A stretch of DNA of 64,000 nt, taken from assembly GCF_000341265.1 (NCBI RefSeq), contig NZ_ANAE01000125.1, forward strand, positions 36,678 to 100,677. The letters are read 5' to 3'. Shown here piece after piece: positions 53,315 to 61,249 of this stretch. The stretch comes from Nocardiopsis prasina DSM 43845. Its GTDB lineage: Bacteria; Actinomycetota; Actinomycetes; Streptosporangiales; Streptosporangiaceae. A program made the position numbers and the translations under genes. The notes beneath the pieces were generated by a model. The model was not told the origin of the DNA, searched no databases, and saw nothing but the letters and a program-made list of their open reading frames with translations. Numbering within the stretch: position 1 is the stretch's first letter; each line of letters opens with the position of its first letter.

Positions 53315-54136
53315 TCAGTACTTGGGCCCCACGAACGCGTCCATCCGCGCCACCGCGTCCCGCTGGGACACCGAAACGACGTGTTTGTCCCGGTAGCGCG
53401 GTTCCTGCCTGATCACGTGGACCTTCCACGCGATGTCCAACCGGTCCAGAGCGTCGGTGAACACCCCCACGATGTCCGTCGAGGAGTTCGTGAAGTGGTA
53501 GCGCGGGTACTCGTAGTGCACCGTCTCCCCGTTCCGTCGCTTCCTGCGTATCCGATTGATCACCCGGCAACCGTCCGAGTGGATGAGGCCGCGTATCAGG
53601 GCTTCGGGATGCTGGTTCACGATGGCGGCCTGCCAGGGCTCCAGAGCGATGGTGCGGTCGTGTTTTTTGCCCGGCCCGTGTTGGGGGAACAGACAGGGCC
53701 AGTGCTTCCAGTTGCTGTGCACCTCGGTGCACCCCGTGGAGGGGACCCGGGAGACCCTGTGGTCGGGGCGGATCGCGGCCATACTCCCCGCGCAGAGTTC
53801 TATGAGTCCGGGCCAGGTGTCGGAGCACATGACACGCAGCCGCCAGACCCCCTTCGTGGGGTCTCCGGCCGGGGTGAGACACCCGTCGCCGAGGTAGAGG
53901 CCCAGGAGGTACCCGTACGCATCCGTTCGTCGGGGTGGGGCGGGTACGGGTTCACACCGGGGACACAGGTCGGTGCCGACGTACCTGTCCACGAGTGAAC
54001 GGTCGAGGATCCACGTCCGAAGCGTGGACCGGTTGATGCCCGTCCGACGGCTGACCTCCGCGCAGGAGATTCCGGAATCGATGAGGGAGACGGCCTCGCG
54101 CCTGACATGCGGTGAGTACATACGGTGCATGTTCAC
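53315..54136 (-). CDS. HTH plus LAGLIDADG-type homing-endonuclease-like protein
   Basis: A protein of 273 residues. Residues about 8-45 form a transposase/resolvase-type helix-turn-helix (RREAVSLIDSGISCAEVSRRTGINRSTLRTW); CPRC follows. Two LAGLIDADG-like helices are visible: YGYLLGLYLGDGCL (about 75) and ALIRGLIHSDGCRV (about 180), each with the acidic residue of the endonuclease active site. Free-standing proteins of this kind are common in actinobacteria and their role is poorly known. GTG 54136 follows GAGG at 5 bases. It starts 63 bases past a tRNA gene on the same strand, beyond the tRNA terminator. Confidence 0.78.
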   Translation of the reverse strand: MNMHRMYSPHVRREAVSLIDSGISCAEVSRRTGINRSTLRTWILDRSLVDRYVGTDLCPRCEPVPAPPRRTDAYGYLLGLYLGDGCLTPAGDPTKGVWRLRVMCSDTWPGLIELCAGSMAAIRPDHRVSRVPSTGCTEVHSNWKHWPCLFPQHGPGKKHDRTIALEPWQAAIVNQHPEALIRGLIHSDGCRVINRIRRKRRNGETVHYEYPRYHFTNSSTDIVGVFTDALDRLDIAWKVHVIRQEPRYRDKHVVSVSQRDAVARMDAFVGPKY

Positions 54137-54172
54137 TCACGCCTCGGACATTCCCGGATGGCTTCGAACGCA

Positions 54173-54196
54173 GAAAAGCCACCCGTGGGGGTGGCT
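54173..54196 (-). terminator. tRNA-Leu terminator
   Basis: On the minus strand an 8-bp stem (AGCCACCC with GGGTGGCT) and a 4-base loop are followed by TTTTC just after the tRNA end. Intrinsic terminator. Confidence 0.85.
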
Positions 54197-54198
54197 GC

Positions 54199-54275
54199 TG
54201 GTGCCCCGAGTGGGATTCGAACCCACACTTGATGGTGTTTGAGACCATTGACTCTGCCGGTTGGTCTATCGGGGC
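54199..54275 (-). tRNA. tRNA-Leu (anticodon CAA), short class I form
   Basis: The minus strand folds as a complete cloverleaf with encoded CCA. The acceptor GCCCCGA pairs with TCGGGGC; anticodon arm ATGGT-CTCAAAC-ACCAT gives anticodon CAA; the T-arm is GTGGG-TTCGAAT-CCCAC; the discriminator base is A. The D-stem has only three clear pairs (GAC with GTC). The variable region is 5 bases (CAAGT), whereas leucine tRNAs normally carry a long variable arm. The mature body without CCA is 74 bases. Confidence 0.88.
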
Positions 54276-54402
54276 GTTTGAGTTGTTGGTTCCGATTGTC
54301 CGGTTTGCCTGTTCGGCCTCCCGGGGCGACGCTCCGTCAACGGTGGAGTCACGATTGACGCGCATTGCCGGGGCCAACGGTCAGCATACTAGCGGATCTC
54401 GG

Positions 54403-54408
54403 TAACCT
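54403..54408 (+). promoter_or_regulatory. -10 element, leaderless response-regulator gene
   Basis: TAACCT ends 7 bases before the GTG at 54416. Confidence 0.55.
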
Positions 54409-54415
54409 CGTGTAC

Positions 54416-55006
54416 GTGACGAGGACGCAGAGCCGTGTGGTGATCGCGGAAGACGAGGCCCTGATTCGCCTGGATCTCAAGGAGATGCTCGAAGAGGACG
54501 GTTACGCCGTCGTCGGGGAGGCTGGCGACGGTGAGGCCGCCATTCGGCTTGCCCAGGAGCTCAAACCCGACCTGGTGATCACCGACATCAAGATGCCGGT
54601 GCTCGACGGCCTGTCGGCCGCCGAGCGCATCGCCGGGGAGCGCATCGCCCCGGTCGTGATCCTGACCGCCTTCTCCCAGCGGGAGCTGGTGGAGCGGGCC
54701 CGCGAGGCCGGGGCCATGGCCTACCTGGTCAAGCCGTTCAGCAAGTCGGACCTGGTGCCGGCGATCGAGATGGCCACCTCGCGCTACGCCGAGTTGGCCG
54801 CGCTGGAGGCCGAGGTCGGCAGCCTCCAGGAGCGACTGGAGACCCGAAAGCTCGTGGAGCAGGCCAAGGGCCTGCTCCAGACCCGCCACGGGATGAGTGA
54901 GCCCGAGGCGTTCCGGTGGATCCAGAAGAACTCCATGGACCGCCGGCTGACCATGCGCAAGGTCGCCGAGACCGTCGTCGAGACGCTCGGGGGACAGTCC
55001 TCCTGA
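54416..55006 (+). CDS. pdtaR: ANTAR-domain response regulator, PdtaR-like
   Basis: A protein of 196 residues. The receiver domain has the acidic pocket (VIAEDEALIRLDL), phospho-acceptor D57 (LVITDIKMPVLDG) and the Lys of YLVKPF. A coiled-coil linker leads to the ANTAR RNA-binding domain (KLVEQAKGLLQTRHGMSEPEAFRWIQKNSMDRRLTMRKVAETVV). ANTAR proteins bind dual hexaloop RNAs and prevent termination. It matches M. tuberculosis Rv1626 in domain order and neighbourhood. No histidine kinase is adjacent. GTG 54416 is set by the leaderless -10. Confidence 0.93.
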   Translation: MTRTQSRVVIAEDEALIRLDLKEMLEEDGYAVVGEAGDGEAAIRLAQELKPDLVITDIKMPVLDGLSAAERIAGERIAPVVILTAFSQRELVERAREAGAMAYLVKPFSKSDLVPAIEMATSRYAELAALEAEVGSLQERLETRKLVEQAKGLLQTRHGMSEPEAFRWIQKNSMDRRLTMRKVAETVVETLGGQSS

Positions 55007-55032
55007 CGGACCGACCGCCGCAGCCCTGAACC

Positions 55033-55060
55033 GGGGCCGTACCCGAACGGGTGCGGCCCC
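55033..55060 (+). terminator. Response-regulator gene terminator
   Basis: A 12-bp stem with one G-T pair (55033-55044 with 55049-55060), 4-base loop, followed by TTCGTGTGT. Confidence 0.8.
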
Positions 55061-55332
55061 TTCGTGTGTCTCGGGTGCCCCCGGCCGAGGAGCCTACAGA
55101 TTGACAGGTTTCGGCTCCGGAACGTGTCCGAGTGTCCAGGGTCAACGCGCATCCAGTACCGGTTAGATCTCGGTTGCGCACGATGGGGTGACGGTTGGGT
55201 CACGTGGTTTAAGCGACACTGAATGACCGGCATAAATCGGGCTAAACTCACCGCACCGAACAGCTAAAGGACAGCGGCCCTCGAATGCCTTCCATTCGGG
55301 TGCCGCCAACCTCAGATGCGCAAGGAGCGCGC
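55061..55332 (+). promoter_or_regulatory. liv operon promoter region
   Basis: This gap holds GTGAC and GTCAC around GGTTGG (55188-55203) and a -10 candidate TAAACT (55243-55248), which would give a leader of about 80 bases. No -35 is obvious and no leader ORF is clear. Confidence 0.4.
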
Positions 55333-56901
55333 GTGCGCACACGCCTCGTGACCGTGTTGCTCGCCCTGATCACCGCATTCCTGGTGATCCCCGGGGCGGC
55401 GGCGACGGCAGACGAACAGGGCGGTGAGACGCTGCACGGTCAGATCGGTCAGCCGGACGACCGGGACCAGGGTGTCGAGGGCATCCTGATCACGGTCCTC
55501 CAGGGTGACGACGAGATCGATGCGGTGGAAACCGACTCTGATGGAATGTGGGAAGTGGAGTTGCCCGGACCGGGCGACTACCGCGTAGTGGTGGACCAGG
55601 AGTCCGTCCCCAGCGAGTTCGCCGTACGCGAGACGTCCCTCATGGCAGAGGGTGAGGCCCAGGTTGAGGTCGAGTCCGGCCAGCAGCGGCTGCTCCTCAT
55701 CGGGTTGGAGAACCCGGGCGACTCCGCGGGCGGCCAGGACGAGAGCTCCCCCTCCCCGGACGCCGAGGCGACCGAGGACACGGAGGAGGACGCGGCCGCC
55801 GAGGACGAGTCCGTGGCGGTCGAGGGCGTCAGCGGCGGGTTCGGTGAGCGCTTCGCGCAGCTCACCGCGGCCGGTCTGCTGTTCGGCCTGGTCATCGCGA
55901 TCTCCGCGATCGGCCTCTCACTGATCTTCGGTACGACGCAGGTCATCAACTTCTCGCACGGTGACATGGTCACCTTCGGCGCGATGATGGCCCTGCTGTT
56001 CAGTACCGGCGCCGCGGGACTGGGCAACTCCCTGCTGGCGATCTTCGCCGGTCTGGGGATCGCCGTCCTGTTGGGCGCCTTCCTGGAGCACCGGCTCAAC
56101 CGGACGACGCTGATCGTCCTCCAGTGGTCCTCGGTCTTCGGCGGTATCGCGCTGGCGACGCTCATGGGCGTGCTCGGGGACGACCTCGGCTGGCAGGTGC
56201 CGCTGTGGGCGGCGGCCGGTATCGCGGTGATCATGGGCGGTGTGCTGGGCAGCACGATGGAGCGCTATCTGTGGCGTCCGCTGCGCAGGCGCAACGTCGC
56301 CCTGATCCAGATGTTCATCGTCTCCATCGGCCTGGCCCTGGTCCTGCGGCACGTGCTGCTGGTGCTCTTCGGAGCCAACCGGCGCCGGTACGCCGGGTTC
56401 CAGGTGCAGGAGATGGTGCACTTCGGTCCGATCTCCATGCCCCCGCGCGACCTGGTGATCATGGCCGTCGCGATCGTGGTGCTGGTGCTCGTGGCCTGCA
56501 TGCTCCAGTTCACCCGCATCGGCAAGGCGATGCGCGCGGTCTCGGACAACCGGGACCTCGCGGAGTCGTCGGGCATCGACGTCGACCGGGTGACGCTGTA
56601 CGTGTGGTTCCTCGGCGGCGGCCTGGCGTCCCTGGGCGGTGTGCTCTTCGGCCTGAACCAGGTCGTGGACTACGAGATGGGCTTCCGTCTGCTGCTGCTC
56701 ATGTTCGCCGCGGTGATCCTGGGCGGCCTGGGTACGGCCTACGGCGCGATGGTCGGCGGCATCGCCGTGGGCTTGGTGGCGATGCTGTCCACCCTGTGGT
56801 TCCCCGCACAGCTCATGCAAGCGTGGGCTCTGGCCCTGATGATCCTCATGCTGCTGATCAGGCCCCAGGGCCTGCTCGGTCGGCGCGAGCGGGTCGGCTA
56901 G
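55333..56901 (+). CDS. livH: Branched-chain amino acid ABC permease LivH with extracellular N-terminal domain
   Basis: A protein of 522 residues, over 200 longer than usual LivH. Residues 1-29 form a signal peptide (LVTVLLALITAFLVIPGAAATADE). Residues about 33-110 look like a prealbumin-like (carboxypeptidase-regulatory/Cna-B) beta domain: LHGQIGQPDD, VEGILITVLQGDDEIDAVETDSDGMWEVELPGPGDYRVVV. An acidic linker follows, then the normal LivH permease (AISAIGLSLIFGTTQVINFSHGDMVTFGA to RPQGLLGRRE). GTG 55333 follows AGGAG at 5 bases. It opens livHMGF. Confidence 0.93.
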   Translation: MRTRLVTVLLALITAFLVIPGAAATADEQGGETLHGQIGQPDDRDQGVEGILITVLQGDDEIDAVETDSDGMWEVELPGPGDYRVVVDQESVPSEFAVRETSLMAEGEAQVEVESGQQRLLLIGLENPGDSAGGQDESSPSPDAEATEDTEEDAAAEDESVAVEGVSGGFGERFAQLTAAGLLFGLVIAISAIGLSLIFGTTQVINFSHGDMVTFGAMMALLFSTGAAGLGNSLLAIFAGLGIAVLLGAFLEHRLNRTTLIVLQWSSVFGGIALATLMGVLGDDLGWQVPLWAAAGIAVIMGGVLGSTMERYLWRPLRRRNVALIQMFIVSIGLALVLRHVLLVLFGANRRRYAGFQVQEMVHFGPISMPPRDLVIMAVAIVVLVLVACMLQFTRIGKAMRAVSDNRDLAESSGIDVDRVTLYVWFLGGGLASLGGVLFGLNQVVDYEMGFRLLLLMFAAVILGGLGTAYGAMVGGIAVGLVAMLSTLWFPAQLMQAWALALMILMLLIRPQGLLGRRERVG

Positions 56902-56913
56902 GAGAGGTAGACG

Positions 56914-57915
56914 ATGGATATTTTCTTGATCCTCGCCGAGTCCGCCCGATCCGCGGTGGGACCGGTGGCCGCGATCTACGCGCTGGCCGCGATCGGCCTG
57001 AACATGCACTTCGGTTACGCGGGGTTGCTGAACTTCGGTCAGGTCGGCTTCATGCTGGTGGGCGCCTACGGCGTCGGTATCAGCGTCGCGGTGTTCGAGC
57101 TGCCGTTGCTGGTCGGGTTCCTGGTGGGCCTGGCCTGCGCGGTGGTGTTGGCGCTGTTGTTGGGTATCCCGACGCTCCGGTTGCGGGCGGACTACCTGTC
57201 GATCACGACGATCGCCGCGGCCGAGGTGCTGCGGCTGGTGTACCGGGCGGGCTTCGCCGAGCCGCTGACCAACGGTGTCTACGGGTTGCAGAACCTGTCC
57301 ACGGAGTTCCGTCAGTGGAACGAGGCGCTGGGGTTGTTCGACCCGGCCGGCCGCTACGGGATCGGTTCGTTCTCGTTCAGCGGCAACCACATGTGGATGA
57401 TGACGGTGACGTGGGGTCTGGTGGCGCTGATGGCGGCGCTGACCTGGGCGCTGATCCACAGCCCGTGGGGCCGCGTGGTGAAGGGCATCCGCGAGGACGA
57501 GGACGCGGTGCGCAGCCTCGGCAAGAACGTCTTCGCGTACAAGATGCAGGCGCTGGTCCTGGGCGGCCTGATCGGTTCGCTGGCCGGTTGCATGATGGCG
57601 GTGCACCAGGGTGCGATCGCGCCGGACCAGTTCAAGCCGCAGGTGACGTTCTTCCTGTGGGTGATCCTGCTGCTGGGCGGTGCGGGCCGTGTCCTGGGTC
57701 CGATCGTCGGGTCGATGGTGTTCTGGTTCCTGATGAACTTCACGGACAAGCTGCTGCGCGGGTTGGGCAGTGAGGGTTACCTGCCGTTCCTGTCGGGTCC
57801 GGACTTCGGCGCCATCCAGCTGGCGTTCGTCGGTGTGCTGCTGGTGCTGCTGATCGTCTTCCGGCCGCAGGGCCTGATCGGTGACCGCAAGGAGATGTTG
57901 ATCAATGTCAAGTGA
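56914..57915 (+). CDS. livM: Branched-chain amino acid ABC permease LivM
   Basis: A protein of 333 residues with about nine membrane helices. LNMHFGYAGLLNFGQVGFMLVGAYGV, PTLRLRADYLSITTIAAAEVLR and SLAGCMMAVHQGAIAPDQF are family motifs; the EAA-like loop is VKGIREDEDAVRSLGKN. ATG 56914 follows GGAGAGG, 12 bases after livH. The end overlaps livG. Confidence 0.95.
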   Translation: MDIFLILAESARSAVGPVAAIYALAAIGLNMHFGYAGLLNFGQVGFMLVGAYGVGISVAVFELPLLVGFLVGLACAVVLALLLGIPTLRLRADYLSITTIAAAEVLRLVYRAGFAEPLTNGVYGLQNLSTEFRQWNEALGLFDPAGRYGIGSFSFSGNHMWMMTVTWGLVALMAALTWALIHSPWGRVVKGIREDEDAVRSLGKNVFAYKMQALVLGGLIGSLAGCMMAVHQGAIAPDQFKPQVTFFLWVILLLGGAGRVLGPIVGSMVFWFLMNFTDKLLRGLGSEGYLPFLSGPDFGAIQLAFVGVLLVLLIVFRPQGLIGDRKEMLINVK

Positions 57916-58786
57916 CGAGGTGAACGCCTCCGGGGCGGATGTCGAGGTCGACCGGATGGCCGGGGCGGTCCCGGAGCCGGGTTCGGCCAAGCCGGATCCG
58001 ATCCTGGTGGCTGACGGGGTGAAGCGTTCCTTCGGCGGTCTGACCGCCGTGGACGTGGAGCACCTGGAGGTGCAGCGGGGGACGATCACGGCGCTGATCG
58101 GTCCGAACGGTGCGGGCAAGTCCACCCTGTTCAACCTGTTGACGGGGTTCGACCGGGTCGACGGCGGCCAGTGGTCGTTCGAGGGTCGCGGGATCAACGG
58201 TCGTCGGGGTCACCAGGTGGCCCGGGCCGGGATGGTGCGGACCTTCCAGCTGACCAAGGCGCTCACGCGGATGACGGTGCTCGACAACATGTTGTTGGGC
58301 GCTCCGGGTCAGACGGGTGAGCGCATGGCGGGGGCGTTCCTGCGTCCGGTGTGGGGCCGCCAAGAGAAGGTCAACACCGAGAAGGCCCTGGACCTGTTGG
58401 AGCGGTTCAAGCTGATCGACAAGCGCCGGGACATGGCGGGCGCTCTGTCGGGTGGTCAGCGCAAGCTGTTGGAGATGGCTCGCGCGCTGATGACCGATCC
58501 GAGCATGATCATGTTGGACGAGCCGATGGCGGGTGTGAACCCGGCGTTGGTGCAGTCCCTGTTGCACCACATCACGTCGTTGCGTGACGAGGGCAAGACG
58601 GTCCTGTTCGTGGAGCACGACATGGACGTGATCATGGGCATCAGTGACTGGATCGTGGTGCTGGCCCAGGGCCAGGTGATCGCGGAGGGGCGTCCTTCGG
58701 ACATCCGGTCCAACCAGCAGGTGATCGACGCCTACCTGGGTGCCCAGGAGGTCGAGGGTGAGACCCAGGGGAGTGGCGATGAGTGA
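57905..58786 (+). CDS. livG: Branched-chain amino acid ABC ATPase LivG
   Basis: A protein of 293 residues. Walker A GPNGAGKST, Q-loop FQLTKALTRMTVLDN, signature LSGGQRKLLEMARAL, Walker B MIMLDEPMAGVNP and H-loop VEHDMDVIM are intact. About 35 residues precede the ATPase domain. It overlaps livM by 11 bases and livF by 8, so translation is coupled. Confidence 0.96.
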   Translation: MSSDEVNASGADVEVDRMAGAVPEPGSAKPDPILVADGVKRSFGGLTAVDVEHLEVQRGTITALIGPNGAGKSTLFNLLTGFDRVDGGQWSFEGRGINGRRGHQVARAGMVRTFQLTKALTRMTVLDNMLLGAPGQTGERMAGAFLRPVWGRQEKVNTEKALDLLERFKLIDKRRDMAGALSGGQRKLLEMARALMTDPSMIMLDEPMAGVNPALVQSLLHHITSLRDEGKTVLFVEHDMDVIMGISDWIVVLAQGQVIAEGRPSDIRSNQQVIDAYLGAQEVEGETQGSGDE

Positions 58787-59639
58787 GGGGAACGGCGGGG
58801 TCCGTCCGGAGCCGGAGGAGGTTCCGGAGGAGGCTGAGGAGGCCGCGGCCGTGCAGGAGCACCGCGAGGAGGTGCTGGAGCAGGCCCGGGCGGAGTCGCT
58901 CGAGGTGGGTGGTCCGGACGACTACCTGCTGTTGGCCCGGGACCTGGTGGCCGGCTACGTACCCGGGGTGAACATCCTGAACGGGTGCACGCTGACTCTC
59001 ACCGAGGGTGAGGTCGTGGCGATCATCGGTCCGAACGGCGCGGGCAAGTCGACGCTGATCAAGACGATCTTCGGTCTGATCCCGGTGCGTGAGGGCGGTC
59101 TGACGCTGCGGGGTTCGAGCATCGCGGGGCTGGCGGCGCACTCGTTGGTGGAGCGGGGCGTGGGTTACGTCCCGCAGACGCGCAACGTGTTCCCGTCCCT
59201 GACGATCGAGGAGAACCTCCAGATGGGGGCGTTCCTGCGGCCGAGGTCGTTCTCGGAGCGGTTCGAGGTGGTGGCGGGGTTGTTCCCGTTGCTCGCGGAC
59301 CGGCGTCGGGCGAAGGCGGGTTCGCTGTCGGGTGGTCAGCGTCAGATGGTGGCCATGGGCCGGGCCCTGATGATGGACCCGTCGGTGCTGTTGCTGGACG
59401 AGCCGACCGCGGGGTTGTCGCCGATCTACCAGGAGGAGGTCTTCCAGCGGGTGAAGGAGGTCAACGCCGCCGGGGTCTCGGTCGTCATGGTCGAGCAGAA
59501 CGCGCGGCGGTGTCTCCAGATCTGTGACCGCGGGTACGTGCTGGACCAGGGCCGGAACGCGTACACGGGGTCGGGTCGGGACCTGCTGAACGATCCGAAC
59601 GTGATCGAGCTGTACCTGGGGACGCTCGCGAAGGGCTGA
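58779..59639 (+). CDS. livF: Branched-chain amino acid ABC ATPase LivF
   Basis: A protein of 286 residues, longer than usual because of an acidic 55-residue extension (PEPEEVPEEAEEAAAVQEH). The ATPase part is complete: GPNGAGKST, PQTRNVFPSLTIEENL, LSGGQRQMVAMGRALM, VLLLDEPTAGLSP, VEQNARRCL (H-loop His replaced by Asn, as is normal for LivF). ATG 58779 follows GGGGAG. Last gene of the operon. Confidence 0.95.
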   Translation: MSEGNGGVRPEPEEVPEEAEEAAAVQEHREEVLEQARAESLEVGGPDDYLLLARDLVAGYVPGVNILNGCTLTLTEGEVVAIIGPNGAGKSTLIKTIFGLIPVREGGLTLRGSSIAGLAAHSLVERGVGYVPQTRNVFPSLTIEENLQMGAFLRPRSFSERFEVVAGLFPLLADRRRAKAGSLSGGQRQMVAMGRALMMDPSVLLLDEPTAGLSPIYQEEVFQRVKEVNAAGVSVVMVEQNARRCLQICDRGYVLDQGRNAYTGSGRDLLNDPNVIELYLGTLAKG

Positions 59640-59652
59640 TCAGGGCGTGTGT

Positions 59653-59686
59653 GGGGGCGGGACCCGTCGCGGGTCCCGCCCCCTTT
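59653..59686. terminator. liv operon terminator
   Basis: A perfect 14-bp stem (59653-59666 with 59670-59683) with a TCG loop and TTT, between convergent livF and a binding-protein gene. Confidence 0.9.
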
Positions 59687-59729
59687 CGTGTGCCCGGTGT
59701 GTGCCGTGCCCGGTGCGGGGGGTGCGGGC

Positions 59730-60965
59730 TCAGTCGTTGGTGTACTCGACGTATTCGAGGATCTCGTAGCCGTCCTCGCCGAAGTGGAAGATCTCGAAGG
59801 TGGCGGAGGTGGGGTCGCCGTTGTCGTCGAGGTCGATGTTGCCGCTCATCCCCTGGTAGTCGATGGACCGGCCGTCGGCGAGGAGGTCGCGGCACTCCGC
59901 GAACGAGGTGCACTCGGTGCCTTCGGGGCGGGTGACCTCGGCGACGTGGTCCACGTACTGGGTGGGGTCGGTGGAGCCCGCGGACTCGGCGGCCAGGGCG
60001 ATGGTGGTGACGCAGTCGAAGATGTGCGGGGCGAACTGGAAGGCGTCGAGTTCGGGGTCGAAGGCGCGTAGGTCCTCGTTGAACTGGGGGTTGTCGGCGC
60101 TGGGGGCGACACCGGTGGTGCCGGTGACGGCGTTGGTGGAGGCGGCGCCGATGGTCGCCTCCAGGTCGGGGTCGTTGAGGCCGTCGGTGAGGTAGAACTG
60201 GCTCTCCGTGCCGCTCTCGATGAGGGCGGCCATGAGCTGGGTGCCCTCCTGGAAGGAGATGAGGGCGACGGCATCGGCCCCGGAGGTGACGGTGGAGCTG
60301 ATGACGGCACCGAAGTTGGTGGCGTCGGGGTCGTACGTCTCGGTGAGGACGACGTTGACGCCGAGGGCGTTGAGTTCGGCCTCGACGGCGTTGAGGTAGC
60401 CGTTGCCGTAGTCGTCGGCGCGGGCGATGACGGCGACGTCGAGGTGGCCGTCGTCGACGATGCGCTGGGAGAGGACGGGTCCGGCGAGGAGGTCGCTGGG
60501 GGCGGTGCGGAAGAAGTAGCCGTTGTCGTCGACGTTGGTGAGGTCGGGAGCGGTGCTGGAGCCGGAGCACTGGGCGATCCCGGCGCCCGTGACGGTGGCG
60601 TAGCTGGCCTGGGTCATCACGGAGGCGGCGGCGCCGATGACGGCGTTGACGTCGGCGGTGACGAGGTCGTTGGCGGCCTGGTTGGCCTGGGCGGCGTCTC
60701 CGGCCTCGTCCGCCACGACCGGCGGCGGGACGGTGGCGCCGAGGATGCCGCCCGCGTCGTTGATCTGGTCGATGGCGTAGTCGACGGCGGCGGTTTGGGG
60801 TCGGCCGAGGAAGCTCAGGTTGCCGGTCTGCGGGTAGAGGAGGCCGAACGTGAAACCGGTGTCGTCCGCGGTCTCGTCTCCGAGGTCCAGGGCGCCGCAG
60901 GCGGTGAGGGCGAGGCTGACGGCGAGTGCTGCCGCTGGGAGGGCGAGGGCCCTGTGGGTGGGCAT
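59730..60965 (-). CDS. Branched-chain amino acid ABC substrate-binding lipoprotein 1
   Basis: A protein of 411 residues of the LivJ/LivK type I periplasmic-binding fold. The lipobox LTAC anchors it after signal cleavage (LPAAALAVSLALTACG). FTFGLLYPQTGNLSFLGRPQ, AVIGAAASVMTQASYATV and DVAVIARADDYGNGYLNAVEAEL are typical ligand-domain strands. It is a close paralogue of the next minus-strand gene and convergent with livHMGF, which it presumably serves. ATG 60965 is chosen as the signal-peptide start; the ribosome site is weak. Confidence 0.92.
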   Translation of the reverse strand: MPTHRALALPAAALAVSLALTACGALDLGDETADDTGFTFGLLYPQTGNLSFLGRPQTAAVDYAIDQINDAGGILGATVPPPVVADEAGDAAQANQAANDLVTADVNAVIGAAASVMTQASYATVTGAGIAQCSGSSTAPDLTNVDDNGYFFRTAPSDLLAGPVLSQRIVDDGHLDVAVIARADDYGNGYLNAVEAELNALGVNVVLTETYDPDATNFGAVISSTVTSGADAVALISFQEGTQLMAALIESGTESQFYLTDGLNDPDLEATIGAASTNAVTGTTGVAPSADNPQFNEDLRAFDPELDAFQFAPHIFDCVTTIALAAESAGSTDPTQYVDHVAEVTRPEGTECTSFAECRDLLADGRSIDYQGMSGNIDLDDNGDPTSATFEIFHFGEDGYEILEYVEYTND

Positions 60966-61132
60966 GGCGTGGTCGTCCGTTCGAGTGGCGTGGTGCGTCC
61001 GGGGTTGGACGCGTGGGCGTCGGGCCCCGGTGCGTGCGGTGCCGCTGTGCGGCCGCCTGGCCCGTGTACGACGAGGCACGGCGCGCGGGGTGCGGCCGTG
61101 CCGGGGGTCTCGCGGTGGTCGTGTTCGGACGG

Positions 61133-61170
61133 GTCCGGGGGTGCGGGGCTGGTGCCCCGCACCCCCGGAC
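61133..61170 (-). terminator. Terminator between the two binding-protein genes
   Basis: A perfect 16-bp stem (61133-61148 with 61155-61170) and a 6-base loop, downstream of binding-protein gene 2. Gene 1 therefore needs its own promoter, which I could not identify in 60966-61132. Confidence 0.85.
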
Positions 61171-61249
61171 GGTTCGCGTGGTGTGTGGCGGACGGCGCCT
61201 CCGCCGGGGGTCGTGGTGACCCCCGGGCGGGAGGCGGTGTCATCCGTCG

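Noticed and set aside
53278-53320. Possible duplicate of the tRNA 3' end (att site) flanking the HTH/LAGLIDADG gene
   Set aside because: Only GTGCCCC is shared, which is too short for an attachment-site repeat.
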